Assembly: GCA_018268785.1 (NCBI GenBank)
Contig: JAFDVY010000025.1
Location: 1-40,511, forward strand
Source: Acidobacteriota bacterium
GTDB lineage: Bacteria > Acidobacteriota > Terriglobia > Acidiferrales > UBA7541
Reading direction: 5' to 3'
DNA: 40,511 nt
Shown: positions 16,992 through 24,527 of the stretch, piece by piece
Numbering within the stretch: position 1 is the stretch's first letter
How the letters are laid out: each line of letters opens with the position of its first letter
Position numbers and translations under genes: made by a program
Notes under the pieces: generated by a model
Database searches by the model: none
Told to the model about the DNA's origin: nothing
The model's input: only the letters and a program-made list of their open reading frames with translations

Positions 16992-17029
16992 TTGACATTA
17001 TTCCGTATTTCTGCAATCATCGAAATATG
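16992..17029 (+). promoter_or_regulatory. arsR promoter with operator-like palindrome
   Basis: A perfect TTGACA (16992-16997) is followed after 17 bases by AATCAT (17015-17020). Transcription would start at or within a base or two of the arsR ATG at 17027, and no ribosome binding site is present, so the mRNA looks leaderless. A palindrome TATTTC-N10-GAAATA (17006-17027) covers the -10 box and reaches the start codon, a suitable place for ArsR autorepression released by arsenite. Confidence 0.6.
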
Positions 17030-17371
17030 AAGAAGGTTGATCCGCTCGTCGTCACGCGTACCGCCGACCGCTTCTCCGCGCTCGGCTCCGAGCCTCGTCT
17101 ACGGATCATGCGCACTCTCCTCACTTCCCACCCAACCGGCATGACCGTGGGCGAAGTCCAGGAGGATCTCGACATTCCGGCCTCCACACTCTCGCACCAT
17201 CTCGAAAAACTGAAACAGGTCGGCCTCGTCAACGTCCGCCGCGACGGCACTTTTCTCTGGTACTCGGCAAACACCGACGCGCTCCGTGAAGTCCTCGGGT
17301 TCCTCTATGAAGAGTGTTGCACTCGCAGCCGCGCCGTCGCTCCCGAAGAAATTGTCCAAATCTCAAAGTAA
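17027..17371 (+). CDS. arsR: ArsR-family arsenic-responsive repressor
   Basis: A 114-residue winged-helix repressor. ALGSEPRLRIMRTLL is the ArsR opening helix and DIPASTLSHHLEKLKQVGLVNVRRDG is the recognition helix and wing. The classical ELCVCDL metal motif is absent (GEVQEDL instead). A vicinal Cys97-Cys98 pair lies in the C-terminal helix (YEECCTRS), resembling ArsR proteins of the Acidithiobacillus type, where a C-terminal Cys pair plus a third Cys binds As(III). No third Cys exists here. The gene leads arsM by 9 bases. The ATG was chosen because the fold begins there. Arsenic as the inducer is inferred from the neighbours. Confidence 0.88.
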   Translation: MKKVDPLVVTRTADRFSALGSEPRLRIMRTLLTSHPTGMTVGEVQEDLDIPASTLSHHLEKLKQVGLVNVRRDGTFLWYSANTDALREVLGFLYEECCTRSRAVAPEEIVQISK

Positions 17372-17380
17372 GGAACCACC

Positions 17381-18241
17381 ATGAGCGCTGAAAACTTGCA
17401 GGAAGTTGTAAAACAAAAATATGCCGCAGCCGCCAAACAAGTCGTAGCAGGCGGCACGGCAACCTGTGGCGGCGGAGCTGAACTGAGTTGCTGCGACCCC
17501 ATCACCAAGAATCTTTACGACGATTCCCAAACTTCCGCTCTGCCCAAAGAGGCCGTCGCGGCTTCTCTCGGCTGCGGCAATCCCACCGCACTTGCTCAAC
17601 TCCAACCCGGCGAAACTGTCCTCGACCTCGGCTCCGGCGGCGGCATTGACGTCCTTCTCTCCGCAAAACGCGTCGGCCCAACCGGCAAAGCCTACGGCCT
17701 GGACATGACCGACGAAATGCTATCTCTCGCGCGCGAAAATCAGAAAAAGGCGGGCGTCGAAAATGTCGAATTTCTCAAGGGGGCCATCGAAAACATTCCG
17801 CTGCCAGACGACACCGTCGACGTCATCATCTCCAACTGCGTCATCAATCTTTCCGGCGACAAGGATCGCGTTCTGCGCGAAGCCTTCCGCGTACTAAAGC
17901 CCGGCGGCAGGCTCGCCATTTCCGATGTAGTCGTTCGCGGCGAAGTTCCCGCCGATATTCGCAAGAGCATCGAACTCTGGGTCGGCTGCGTCGCCGGAGC
18001 CCTCGAAGAATTCGAATACCGCGACAAACTCTTCAATTCCGGCTTCGAAAATATAGACATTGAACCCACGCGCGTCTACAAAGTCGAAGAAGCCCGCGAT
18101 TTCCTTTCCGCCTCCGGCCTCGACATCGACAAAGTCGCCCCGCTCATCGATGGAAAATTCATCAGCGCCTTCGTCCGCGCTTCCAAACCTCATCCAAAAA
18201 CTGCCTGCTGCGGCCCTTCCTGCTGCACGCCGACAGAATAG
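17381..18241 (+). CDS. arsM: Arsenite S-adenosylmethionine methyltransferase
   Basis: A 286-residue class I SAM methyltransferase that methylates As(III) to methylated and eventually volatile arsenicals. The SAM motif [11 protein letters not shown] is at 80-90. The conserved arsenic-binding cysteines are Cys65 (LGCGNP), Cys153 (SNCVINL) and Cys203 (VGCVAGAL), with Cys37-Cys38 near the N-terminus. The C-terminal tail carries two more pairs, Cys276-277 and Cys281-282, as in other ArsM proteins with Cys-rich tails. AAGGA precedes the ATG. Reduced arsenic would come from ArsC, encoded 4 bases downstream. Confidence 0.95.
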   Translation: MSAENLQEVVKQKYAAAAKQVVAGGTATCGGGAELSCCDPITKNLYDDSQTSALPKEAVAASLGCGNPTALAQLQPGETVLDLGSGGGIDVLLSAKRVGPTGKAYGLDMTDEMLSLARENQKKAGVENVEFLKGAIENIPLPDDTVDVIISNCVINLSGDKDRVLREAFRVLKPGGRLAISDVVVRGEVPADIRKSIELWVGCVAGALEEFEYRDKLFNSGFENIDIEPTRVYKVEEARDFLSASGLDIDKVAPLIDGKFISAFVRASKPHPKTACCGPSCCTPTE

Positions 18242-18245
18242 GTAA

Positions 18246-18737
18246 ATGAAAAGCCGTTACAATGTCCTGTTTCTCTGCACGGGCAACTCTGCGCGGTCGA
18301 TTCTTGCCGAAGCCATCCTGAATCAAAAAGGCAAACCCAGTTTCGCTGCGTACAGCGCAGGCAGTCACCCAACCGGCCGCGTCAACCCACACGCTCTCGC
18401 ACAAATCCAATCGGCGAAACTCTCGGCGACGGGCTTCCGCAGTAAGAACTGGGACGAATTTGCAAAGCCAGGCGCTCCGAAAATGGATTTTGTTTTCACC
18501 GTCTGTGACAACGCCGCCAGCCAGATCTGTCCCGTCTGGCCCGGCCAGCCGATGACAGCGCATTGGGGTATTCCCGACCCCGCCGCCATTGCCGGCACTC
18601 CCGAACAAATTGCAAAGGCATTTCGCGACGCCTATGTCGCACTCGATCGCCGCATCAGCTTGTTTTTGGCTCTTCCTTTCGCAAGCCTCGACGCCCTGGC
18701 CATCAAAAAAGAAATCACCAACATCGGCAAGCAGTGA
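18246..18737 (+). CDS. arsC: Arsenate reductase, low-molecular-weight phosphatase type
   Basis: A 163-residue LMW-PTP-fold arsenate reductase. The P-loop CTGNSARS is at residues 11-18, with nucleophile Cys11. The resolving cysteines are Cys87 (TVCDNAA) and Cys95 (CPVWPG), and the general acid Asp lies in GIPDPAA near 111. It reduces As(V) to As(III) in the cytosol using a thiol relay, giving ArsM its substrate. It is 4 bases after arsM. The tail is intact (LDALAIKKEITNIGKQ), and aquaporin-like sequence starts only 15 bases past the stop. Confidence 0.94.
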   Translation: MKSRYNVLFLCTGNSARSILAEAILNQKGKPSFAAYSAGSHPTGRVNPHALAQIQSAKLSATGFRSKNWDEFAKPGAPKMDFVFTVCDNAASQICPVWPGQPMTAHWGIPDPAAIAGTPEQIAKAFRDAYVALDRRISLFLALPFASLDALAIKKEITNIGKQ

Positions 18738-18752
18738 CGCCACCCATAACTC

Positions 18753-18920
18753 GGCGTCTATTGGTTCACGTCGTCCACTACTTCGCCAACCCCGCCGTCA
18801 CTCTTGCCCGCTCCGTTTCTGACACTTTCGCCGGCGTTCGCCCTGCCGGCGTCCCAGGCTTCCTGCTCGGCCAAGTCAATGGCCTCTCTCTTGGCGCTCT
18901 ACTGCTTCGGTCTCTAATTA
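18753..18920 (+). pseudogene. Remnant of an AqpS-type aquaporin, frameshifted
   Basis: GVYWFTSST is read from 18753. Then, after a shift of one missing base near 18780, FANPAVTLARSVSDTFAGV follows from 18782, with RPAGVPGFLLGQ after it. Together these match the C-terminal third of arsenic-linked aquaporins, where GAYWFTSSTSFANPAVTxAR is contiguous and holds the second NPA box. The Val after NPA replaces the Arg of water channels, as I recall for AqpS of Sinorhizobium. Everything before this segment is missing: an in-frame stop precedes it at 18747 and arsC ends at 18737. The downstream stretch to 19055 shows only short coding-like scraps such as DPRYSRFADRTIHPL. Confidence 0.75.
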
Positions 18921-19055
18921 CCGGCCGAAAAGAATTCTTAAAACTCATCCCACGATCCCCGCTATTCGCGCTTCGCCGACCGCACCATCCACCCTCTTCG
19001 ACGGCAAATCGCCTCACGGCCAGAAGCAGGGCAAGCTTCTGACTAAACGCCGTGG

Positions 19056-20222
19056 TCAATTCAAGCTTTGTGGCACGCGAATTTTGAACGCGCAGCATGT
19101 CGGGCGTTCTTTGAATTTCGGCTTCGTAATTGTAAAGTCAAGCCCTGAAATCGTCTCACCGTCTCCAAGTTCTATTTTCCTGGCCTTCCCTAAGACATCC
19201 GTGCCAGGGGCAAACGTTGCGGCCTCGTCCAGATTGTCATTGGTAAGAATTACCGCAAGGAAATACTTGCCTGGTGGCAAAGGCCCGAGGTCATAATTTC
19301 CGCTCTCGCGATCGGGAAATTTTTCCGCAAAGGGACGTATCAAATCGATTTCCTTTTCCTCTGCTCGAAATACACCGACTTGGGCGAGATAGTACTTTGA
19401 AAGGGGCACGTCAGACGTGATGTGGCCAATTAGATGACCGTTCGATTGAGCTCGCAATGCGACGGCCGCACAGCCTTTCGGTTCCAGTGTGTCTCTGATT
19501 CCGAAAGCTGGAAGTAGGACAAGGTTCCTTGCGAGAACTGGGTGTAGTTCATAGGGCCCAGGAGGCAAATCAGCGAATTCCCAAATACCGCTTTCACTGA
19601 CAATAGTTTCGCGTTCACCTTCCTGAGTTTCAATGCGAACAACTGTCCCACTCAGGGGAGACATAGCTCGATAGGTCTCCTCAGGAGGACGACGATGATC
19701 CATGATTGACGGCTCAAATTTCGGAACAAAACTCGGGTCAAAAGTGTATCGCTTGAGTGAACCGTACACACGGGCTCTCGCGGGCAAGGAGTCTATTGAC
19801 CTAAGATATGTAATGTCTTCTTGCGCATATTTCGTCAGCTTTGTAGCACTGCACAATGAGACAACTAAATGAGAGTCGTCTCCCCCTGCGAAAACGAGAT
19901 AACTTTCTCCTTCTTGAAAGGGATATCCACAAGCGGCTTCGCTTACTGCTGTCACAGCAACGATTGAAGTCCCCTTAGGACCTCGGTAGTTCTCAGTAAC
20001 TTCAAAATTGATTTTCTTCATTGGTACGAGAGCTGACGTCCCAGTTTCTGTTGTGTTTACGATTTCAATCTTCGTTACTCGTCCTGAGAAGATTGAGTGC
20101 ACATAGGGGCGCCATGCCTCTTCACACGCTGGCCCGCCTCCTCCTCCACAACTGCAGGCAAAAGCACTTGTTCCAGACACTGCACTTACAAAGAGAAACA
20201 GAAGAATCGTGAATAGTCGCAT
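19056..20222 (-). CDS. Secreted protein with TIMP/NTR-like and carboxypeptidase-regulatory-like domains
   Basis: A 388-residue protein of unknown function. The signal peptide (1-22, ending SAFA) is followed at once by CSCGGGGGPACEEAW. The segment about 23-140, with IFSGRVTKIE, FEVTENYRG and ACGYPFQEGESYLVFA, has the look of a TIMP/netrin-type OB-fold starting at a Cys-X-Cys. The segment about 190-250 (SGTVVRIET, SGIWEFADLPPGPYEL) resembles a carboxypeptidase-regulatory-like beta sandwich, and NYDLGPLPPGKYFLAVIL at about 315 may be a second. Base composition is visibly more AT-rich than its neighbours, which suggests later acquisition. It stands alone between the arsenic remnant and psuG. Confidence 0.7.
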   Translation of the reverse strand: MRLFTILLFLFVSAVSGTSAFACSCGGGGGPACEEAWRPYVHSIFSGRVTKIEIVNTTETGTSALVPMKKINFEVTENYRGPKGTSIVAVTAVSEAACGYPFQEGESYLVFAGGDDSHLVVSLCSATKLTKYAQEDITYLRSIDSLPARARVYGSLKRYTFDPSFVPKFEPSIMDHRRPPEETYRAMSPLSGTVVRIETQEGERETIVSESGIWEFADLPPGPYELHPVLARNLVLLPAFGIRDTLEPKGCAAVALRAQSNGHLIGHITSDVPLSKYYLAQVGVFRAEEKEIDLIRPFAEKFPDRESGNYDLGPLPPGKYFLAVILTNDNLDEAATFAPGTDVLGKARKIELGDGETISGLDFTITKPKFKERPTCCAFKIRVPQSLN

Positions 20223-20327
20223 ATCAGCGTCCCTGTCCCCGAGTCATTGAGAAAGCGTTTAAGGTTACGGCCTGACATAGATTTGACACCAAGTTTCTTG
20301 AGAAGGTTTCCTCGTTCGACTCGATCT

Positions 20328-21266
20328 CTAATTCGGACCTTGCAAACTCTCCAATTGGCAATAGGCGGCGGAAATTCGTCCCGCCAGTCGCGCGTTGGAA
20401 ACCAGCAAATCCACATTGGCTTTCAGCGTTCTTCCTTCACTGAGTCGCGAGACCTCTCTCAGTAGAAATGGCGTTACGCTTTTTCCTTTGATTCCCTGTT
20501 TCGCGGCCTCGGCCAGCGCTTTTTCAATGAAAGCTTCGACCATGTTCTCCGGCAGCGCGCTTTCCGCAGGTGGCGGATTCACAAACAAAATTCCGCCCAT
20601 TTGTGCGGAGCGCATCCCCCATTGCACATTCATGATCTCCGCTGCTTCCTGCGGCGTCGCAGCGCTATGCAGCAATGCCAATCCGCTTTCGCGGCAATAA
20701 AACGCGGGAAACTCTTTCGTTGCGAAACCGACAACCGGCACGCCCAATGTTTCCAGCACTTCCAGCGTGCGCGGCAAATCGAGAATCGATTTTGCTCCCG
20801 CACAAACCACCGCAACTTGCGTTCGGCCAAGTTCCGTCAAATCCGCCGAAACATCCATGCTGTTTTCGCCGCCGCGGTGTACCCCGCCGATTCCTCCCGT
20901 CGCAAACGTCCGAATTCCGGCCATCGCCGCGATCATCATTGTTGCAGCAACCGTTGTAGCGCCAGTTCGTTTGCCCACCACAACCGGCGCCAGATCCGCG
21001 CGGCTCACTTTCACTACGTCTTTTTGTTCTGCCAGACGCTCGATTTCCTTCGCAGCCAACCCAACAACAATTCGCCCACCCAAAATTCCAATCGTCGCGG
21101 GAACCGCCCCGGATTCCCGCACAGCCTTTTCCATCGCAAGCGCGGTCTCGATGTTTTGCGGTCGCGGCAATCCGTGTGTGATTAAGGTGGATTCAAGGGC
21201 GACGACCGGCTTGCCCGCGGCCAGCGCCTCTCGCGCTTCTTCCCTGATTTCCAGAATGTCTGTCAC
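20328..21266 (-). CDS. psuG: Pseudouridine-5'-phosphate glycosidase
   Basis: A 312-residue PsuG (YeiN family) that reversibly cleaves pseudouridine 5'-phosphate to uracil and ribose 5-phosphate. Signatures are VALESTLITHGLPRPQN at 22-38, GRIVVGL, the catalytic Lys region DVVKVSRADLAPVVVGKRTGATTVAATM (about 83-110), FATGGIGGVHRG at 120-131, and the acidic MDVSADLTEL. GTG is the start codon, preceded by GGAGGAT. It diverges from a PfkB kinase with a 38-base gap. The PsuG-PsuK pairing fits a pseudouridine breakdown route whose kinase half appears broken here. Confidence 0.95.
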   Translation of the reverse strand: MTDILEIREEAREALAAGKPVVALESTLITHGLPRPQNIETALAMEKAVRESGAVPATIGILGGRIVVGLAAKEIERLAEQKDVVKVSRADLAPVVVGKRTGATTVAATMMIAAMAGIRTFATGGIGGVHRGGENSMDVSADLTELGRTQVAVVCAGAKSILDLPRTLEVLETLGVPVVGFATKEFPAFYCRESGLALLHSAATPQEAAEIMNVQWGMRSAQMGGILFVNPPPAESALPENMVEAFIEKALAEAAKQGIKGKSVTPFLLREVSRLSEGRTLKANVDLLVSNARLAGRISAAYCQLESLQGPN

Positions 21267-21304
21267 TCAAGATCCTCCATTGCCGATGATAGACTACGCG
21301 ACTC

Positions 21305-22281
21305 ATGGCTTTTCGTGACGCGATCGTCGTTCTCGGCGACATCAACGTGGACGTTCTCGGCGCCGTCGACCGCTGGCCACAGCCTGGCGACGATTGCCTT
21401 GCGCCGCATCTCGAAATGCATGCCGGCGGAGTCGCTGCAAATTGCGCGCTCGCTCTTTCGCGCTGGGGCATTCAGCCGCGTCTGGTTGGATGCGTCGGCC
21501 AGGACGAATTTGGCGACTTTCTTCGCCGCACTCTCCGCGAACATGGCCTCGAAGTGCAATGGATCCAAACCACGACGGCGGCAATGACCGGCCTTTTCTA
21601 CATCAATGTAACTCCCGACGGCCAACGCACTTTCTTTGGCAGTCGAGGAGCGAACATGCTGGTTCGCAAACCGCCGCGCCCGCATATCCTGTTTCATCGC
21701 GCCTCGGCTCTTCACCTCGTCGGTTACGATTTTCTCACTCCCATCACGGAAGCCACTGCGCGCTACCTTCACAAATCGTTTCGCGAGCGCGGCGCTTTTC
21801 TTTCTCTCGACATCGGTCCCGAACCCAGCAGGCTGATTCCGCGAAAGCTCTTGCAGCTCGCAAGCCAGGTGAACATCCTTTTTGCGAACGGAGCCGAATC
21901 GTGCCTGCTCACCCAGGAACGCGATCCGCGCAACGCCTTGCGCAGCTTGCTCAACGCCGGAGCAAAAGACGTTGTCCTGAAACTCGGCAAGGGCGGCTGT
22001 TTGATTTTTGACGATGGCTCGATCAGGGAGGTTCCATCGTTTCCGGTAAACGTTGTGGATTCCACGGGAGCGGGCGATGCGGGTGGCCGCAAAGCGAGGC
22101 CGCGATTGCCGCGAACGCGGCTGGTGCCGCGGCCGCCAAATCCATGGGCGCCGGCGAAAATCTGCCGCACCTCCGCGAAATTATTCGCGTCCTGGAAAAC
22201 CCGCTTTCGGATCTCGATTGGGATAAAGTTCGCCGCGCTGTCCTCGCGAAAGTTCAATCCGTAAAAGAGCTTTCCCGATAA
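21305..22281 (+). pseudogene. psuK: PfkB-family kinase, probable pseudouridine kinase, with a deletion/frameshift
   Basis: Residues 1-258 are a good ribokinase-fold sugar kinase: VVLGDINVDVLG at the N-terminus, HAGGVAANCALALSRWG (PfkB signature 1), and DSTGAGD with the catalytic base Asp258. Straight after that Asp the frame breaks at about 22080. The expected continuation resumes in another frame as GWPQSEAAIAANAAGAAAAK and runs to a TAA at 22279-22281. The residues usually between them (the FNAGFLxGWLR helix of signature 2) are missing, so about 31-34 bases were lost. Read straight through, the frame continues by chance to 22264. Next to psuG it is most likely psuK. A sequencing or assembly error is possible. 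Confidence 0.8.
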
Positions 22282-22292
22282 ATCCAAATCTC

Positions 22293-23867
22293 CTAGTGTA
22301 AAAAATGGCGCATGCCGGTGAAGACCATCGCCAGGCCAAGGCGGTCGCAGGTGGCGATGACGTCGTTGTCGCGGACGGAACCACCGGGCTGGATAAATGC
22401 TTTGGCGCCCGCTTTCGCCGCTTCCTCGACTCCATCGGGAAACGGAAAAAACGCGTCGCTGGCGACGACGCTTCCTTCGAGTGACGACTGCGCTTTCATC
22501 ACGGCGATTTTGACCGAGTCTACGCGGCTCATCTGGCCTGCGCCTACGCCAAGCGTCGCGCCGTCTTTTGCAAAGACGATGGCGTTGGACTTTACGTGCT
22601 TGGAAACTTTCCAGGCGAATTTCATCGTGGACATTTCTTCGGCTGTCGGCTGGCGCTTGGTGACAACTTTCAACTTGTCGTCTTGGAGTTCTCCCAAATC
22701 AGGCTGTTGAACGAGCATGCCGCCGAGGATTCGCTTGAGCTGCAGTTCGCGCTCGAGGTCGAGACCGTTTGCGGGAAGTTCGAGCAGGCGAAGATTTTTC
22801 TTCGTTGCGAAAATTTCCTTCGCCTTCGTGTCGAATCCCGGAGCGGCAATACATTCCACGAAAAGCTTTGCGACTTCTTCGGCAGTTGCCGCGTCGACGG
22901 CCCGATTGAAGGCGAGCACACCGCCGAATGCAGAAACAGGATCCGAGGCGAGCGCTTTGAGATAGGCGTTCAGCAAAGTCGATTGCTCGGCTGTGCCGCA
23001 AGGATTGTTGTGCTTGATGATGACGGCGGCGGGATTTTTGAATTCAGCAGCGAGGCTGCGCGCGGCTTCGAGATCCACGAGATTGTTGTAAGAGAGTTCT
23101 TTTCCCTGAAGCTGTTTGGCCGCGGCGAGACCGTCCGGAGTTTTTCCGGCAGGAACATAAAGCGCGGCTGCTTGGTGCGGATTTTCTCCGTAGCGCAATT
23201 CCTGTTGCATGCGCAATGCGAGATGGACGCGCTCGGGGAGAACCGGCTTTGCCGCCAGTTCCACTTGATGGCCGCTGGCGACGAGGCGTTCGAGTTCCAT
23301 GGTGATGAGGCCGTCGTAGCGCGAAGTGGCGGCAAACACTTTGCGAGCAAGTTCGAGGCGCGTGGCGAGAGAAGTTTCGCCGTTTTTTTCCAGTTCGATG
23401 GCGACGCGGTCGTAGTCGGAAGGATCGGAGATGACGGTGACACTTTCGAGGTTTTTTGCGGCAGAGCGCAGCATGGTGGGGCCGCCAATGTCGATATTCT
23501 CGATGAGTTCTTCGGCGGTGAGACTGGATTTTGCGGCAGTGGATTCAAAGGGATAGAGATTGACGACAACGAGATCGATTGGCGCGATGCCGTGTTCGGC
23601 AGCTTGCTTTTGATCTTCCGCAAGATTGCGGCGGAAGAGCAGGCCGCCATGTACTTTGGGATGAAGCGTTTTGACGCGTCCGCCGAGCATTTCCGGCCAG
23701 CCGGTGAATTCGGAGACATCTTTGACGGGGAGGCCGGAATCGCGGAAAAGTTTTGCAGTGCCGCCGGTGGAGAGAATTTCGATCTTGAGAGCAGCGAGGC
23801 GTCTAGCGAATTCGAGAACGCCGGATTTGTCAAAAACGCTGATGAGCGCGCGTTGCACTGCGGGCAT
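22293..23867 (-). CDS. purH: Bifunctional AICAR formyltransferase/IMP cyclohydrolase
   Basis: A 524-residue PurH, the enzyme for the last two steps of de novo IMP synthesis. The N-terminal MGS-like cyclohydrolase domain (about 1-145) has ALISVFDKSG, STGGTA, and GGRVKTLHPKVHGGLL. The AICAR formyltransferase domain (about 150-524) has RYGENPHQ, the catalytic Lys285-His286 in KHNNPCG, and FPFPDGVEEAAKAG. The start at 23867 (MPAVQRALISVFDKSG) follows GGAGG. An upstream in-frame Met would only add non-homologous residues from the repeat-rich leader. It converges with the broken kinase gene, 11 bases apart. PRPP-dependent purine synthesis links it to prs and apt. Confidence 0.96.
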   Translation of the reverse strand: MPAVQRALISVFDKSGVLEFARRLAALKIEILSTGGTAKLFRDSGLPVKDVSEFTGWPEMLGGRVKTLHPKVHGGLLFRRNLAEDQKQAAEHGIAPIDLVVVNLYPFESTAAKSSLTAEELIENIDIGGPTMLRSAAKNLESVTVISDPSDYDRVAIELEKNGETSLATRLELARKVFAATSRYDGLITMELERLVASGHQVELAAKPVLPERVHLALRMQQELRYGENPHQAAALYVPAGKTPDGLAAAKQLQGKELSYNNLVDLEAARSLAAEFKNPAAVIIKHNNPCGTAEQSTLLNAYLKALASDPVSAFGGVLAFNRAVDAATAEEVAKLFVECIAAPGFDTKAKEIFATKKNLRLLELPANGLDLERELQLKRILGGMLVQQPDLGELQDDKLKVVTKRQPTAEEMSTMKFAWKVSKHVKSNAIVFAKDGATLGVGAGQMSRVDSVKIAVMKAQSSLEGSVVASDAFFPFPDGVEEAAKAGAKAFIQPGGSVRDNDVIATCDRLGLAMVFTGMRHFLH

Positions 23868-23918
23868 GCGGTTCCTCCGAGGAGTTTGGAAACAGATAGT
23901 GTAGCGGCTGAAGAGGAA

Positions 23919-23952
23919 AGAGACCAGAGACCAGAGATCGGAGACCGGAGAC
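23919..23952. repeat. 7-bp tandem repeat upstream of purH
   Basis: Successive units AGAGACC, AGAGACC, AGAGATC, GGAGACC and a partial GGAGAC give nearly five copies of a heptamer. It lies about 50 bases upstream of the purH start codon, directly next to a terminator-like hairpin. Confidence 0.7.
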
Positions 23953-23967
23953 ACCTCCGGTGTTTTT
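23951..23967 (+). terminator. Terminator-like hairpin, copy 1
   Basis: ACACC-TCC-GGTGT followed by four more T residues. No plus-strand gene ends just before it, so it is probably a repeat element rather than a working terminator. A related hairpin follows 94 bases later. Confidence 0.4.
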
Positions 23968-24044
23968 GTAGAAAGAGCGAAGGAATGAAGTAATGTCCCT
24001 CGAACATGGCCTCGGGGCAAGAAGTAACGAAGTAAAGAGCGGGT

Positions 24045-24060
24045 ACACCCGGGTGTTTTT
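24045..24060 (+). terminator. Terminator-like hairpin, copy 2
   Basis: The perfect palindrome ACACCCGGGTGT is followed by TTTT. It shares the ACACC...GGTGTTTTTG frame and nearby GAAGTAA and AAAGAG words with the copy at 23951. The pair looks like a duplicated small element. Confidence 0.4.
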
Positions 24061-24282
24061 GCAAAGAGTGCGCAAACGATTGAGAAGATTAATTGGGTAG
24101 GGCGAGCATGTTTGACCAGAATAGCGAACGAGTCGCGCTTCGGTTCAGTCCATGGAGAAATGATAGTGCGGAGAAAAAGAAAAGTCTGCTGGTCAAAGTC
24201 TCAGAAACATTGCTGTCCCGCCTTCCGCCGCAATCTCAAGGATACGAGACTAAAATTTATTGTCAATCGTGGTAGAAGAATG

Positions 24283-24316
24283 CCATATCTAGTGCTGGTA
24301 CTATATATGGTATAAT
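24283..24316 (+). promoter_or_regulatory. Extended -10 promoter and operator of the vapBC-like pair
   Basis: TGGTATAAT (24308-24316) is a perfect extended -10 element; the -35 region is weak. Start of transcription would fall on the ATG at 24324, giving a leaderless mRNA. An inverted repeat CCATAT-N16-ATATGG (24283-24310) abuts the -10 box and is a likely antitoxin-binding operator. Confidence 0.6.
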
Positions 24317-24323
24317 CCGTGAC

Positions 24324-24527
24324 ATGAAAACGGCGAGAAAAATCACTGTCCAACTGCCGCGTGAACTGCTGGAGAAGGCGCAGAAGGCGAGCGGCAGCGG
24401 CGTGACGCAGACGATCCGCGAGGGGCTGCAACTGGTGGCCGCTTCGCGGACATACGCGCAACTTCGGAGCTTGCGCGGGAAGGTGAAGTTTTCGCGAACC
24501 GTTGCCGAGCTTAAAACAGACCGATGA
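24324..24527 (+). CDS. VapB-type ribbon-helix-helix antitoxin
   Basis: A 67-residue basic protein. KITVQLPRELLEKAQKASG gives the short beta strand plus helix of a ribbon-helix-helix DNA-binding fold, with GVTQTIREGLQLVAA as the second helix. The C-terminal tail (about 40-67, including LRGKVKF) would wrap the toxin. Its stop overlaps the toxin start by 4 bases (ATGA). It should neutralise the PIN toxin and repress the promoter just upstream. The antitoxin call rests on fold pattern, size and pairing. Confidence 0.75.
   Translation: MKTARKITVQLPRELLEKAQKASGSGVTQTIREGLQLVAASRTYAQLRSLRGKVKFSRTVAELKTDR

Noticed and set aside
16013..17026. Long plus-strand frame running into arsR
   Set aside because: The part before 17027 is antisense to the TPR gene. 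The ArsR fold, promoter and operator all place the true start at 17027.
18921..19055. Coding-like scrap DPRYSRFADRTIHPLRRQ after the aquaporin remnant
   Set aside because: About 30 codons between stops with no family match; possibly another decayed arsenic-cluster gene but unsupported.
20225..20327. Coding-like minus-strand segment reading GRNLKRFLNDSGTGT
   Set aside because: It looks protein-like and may be a gene scrap or a dispersed repeat, but it is too short, lacks a start signal, and matches no family I can name with confidence.
22596..23993. Long 465-codon open frame on the plus strand
   Set aside because: It is antisense to purH, whose domains and catalytic residues are unmistakable; the frame has low-complexity composition and no motif.
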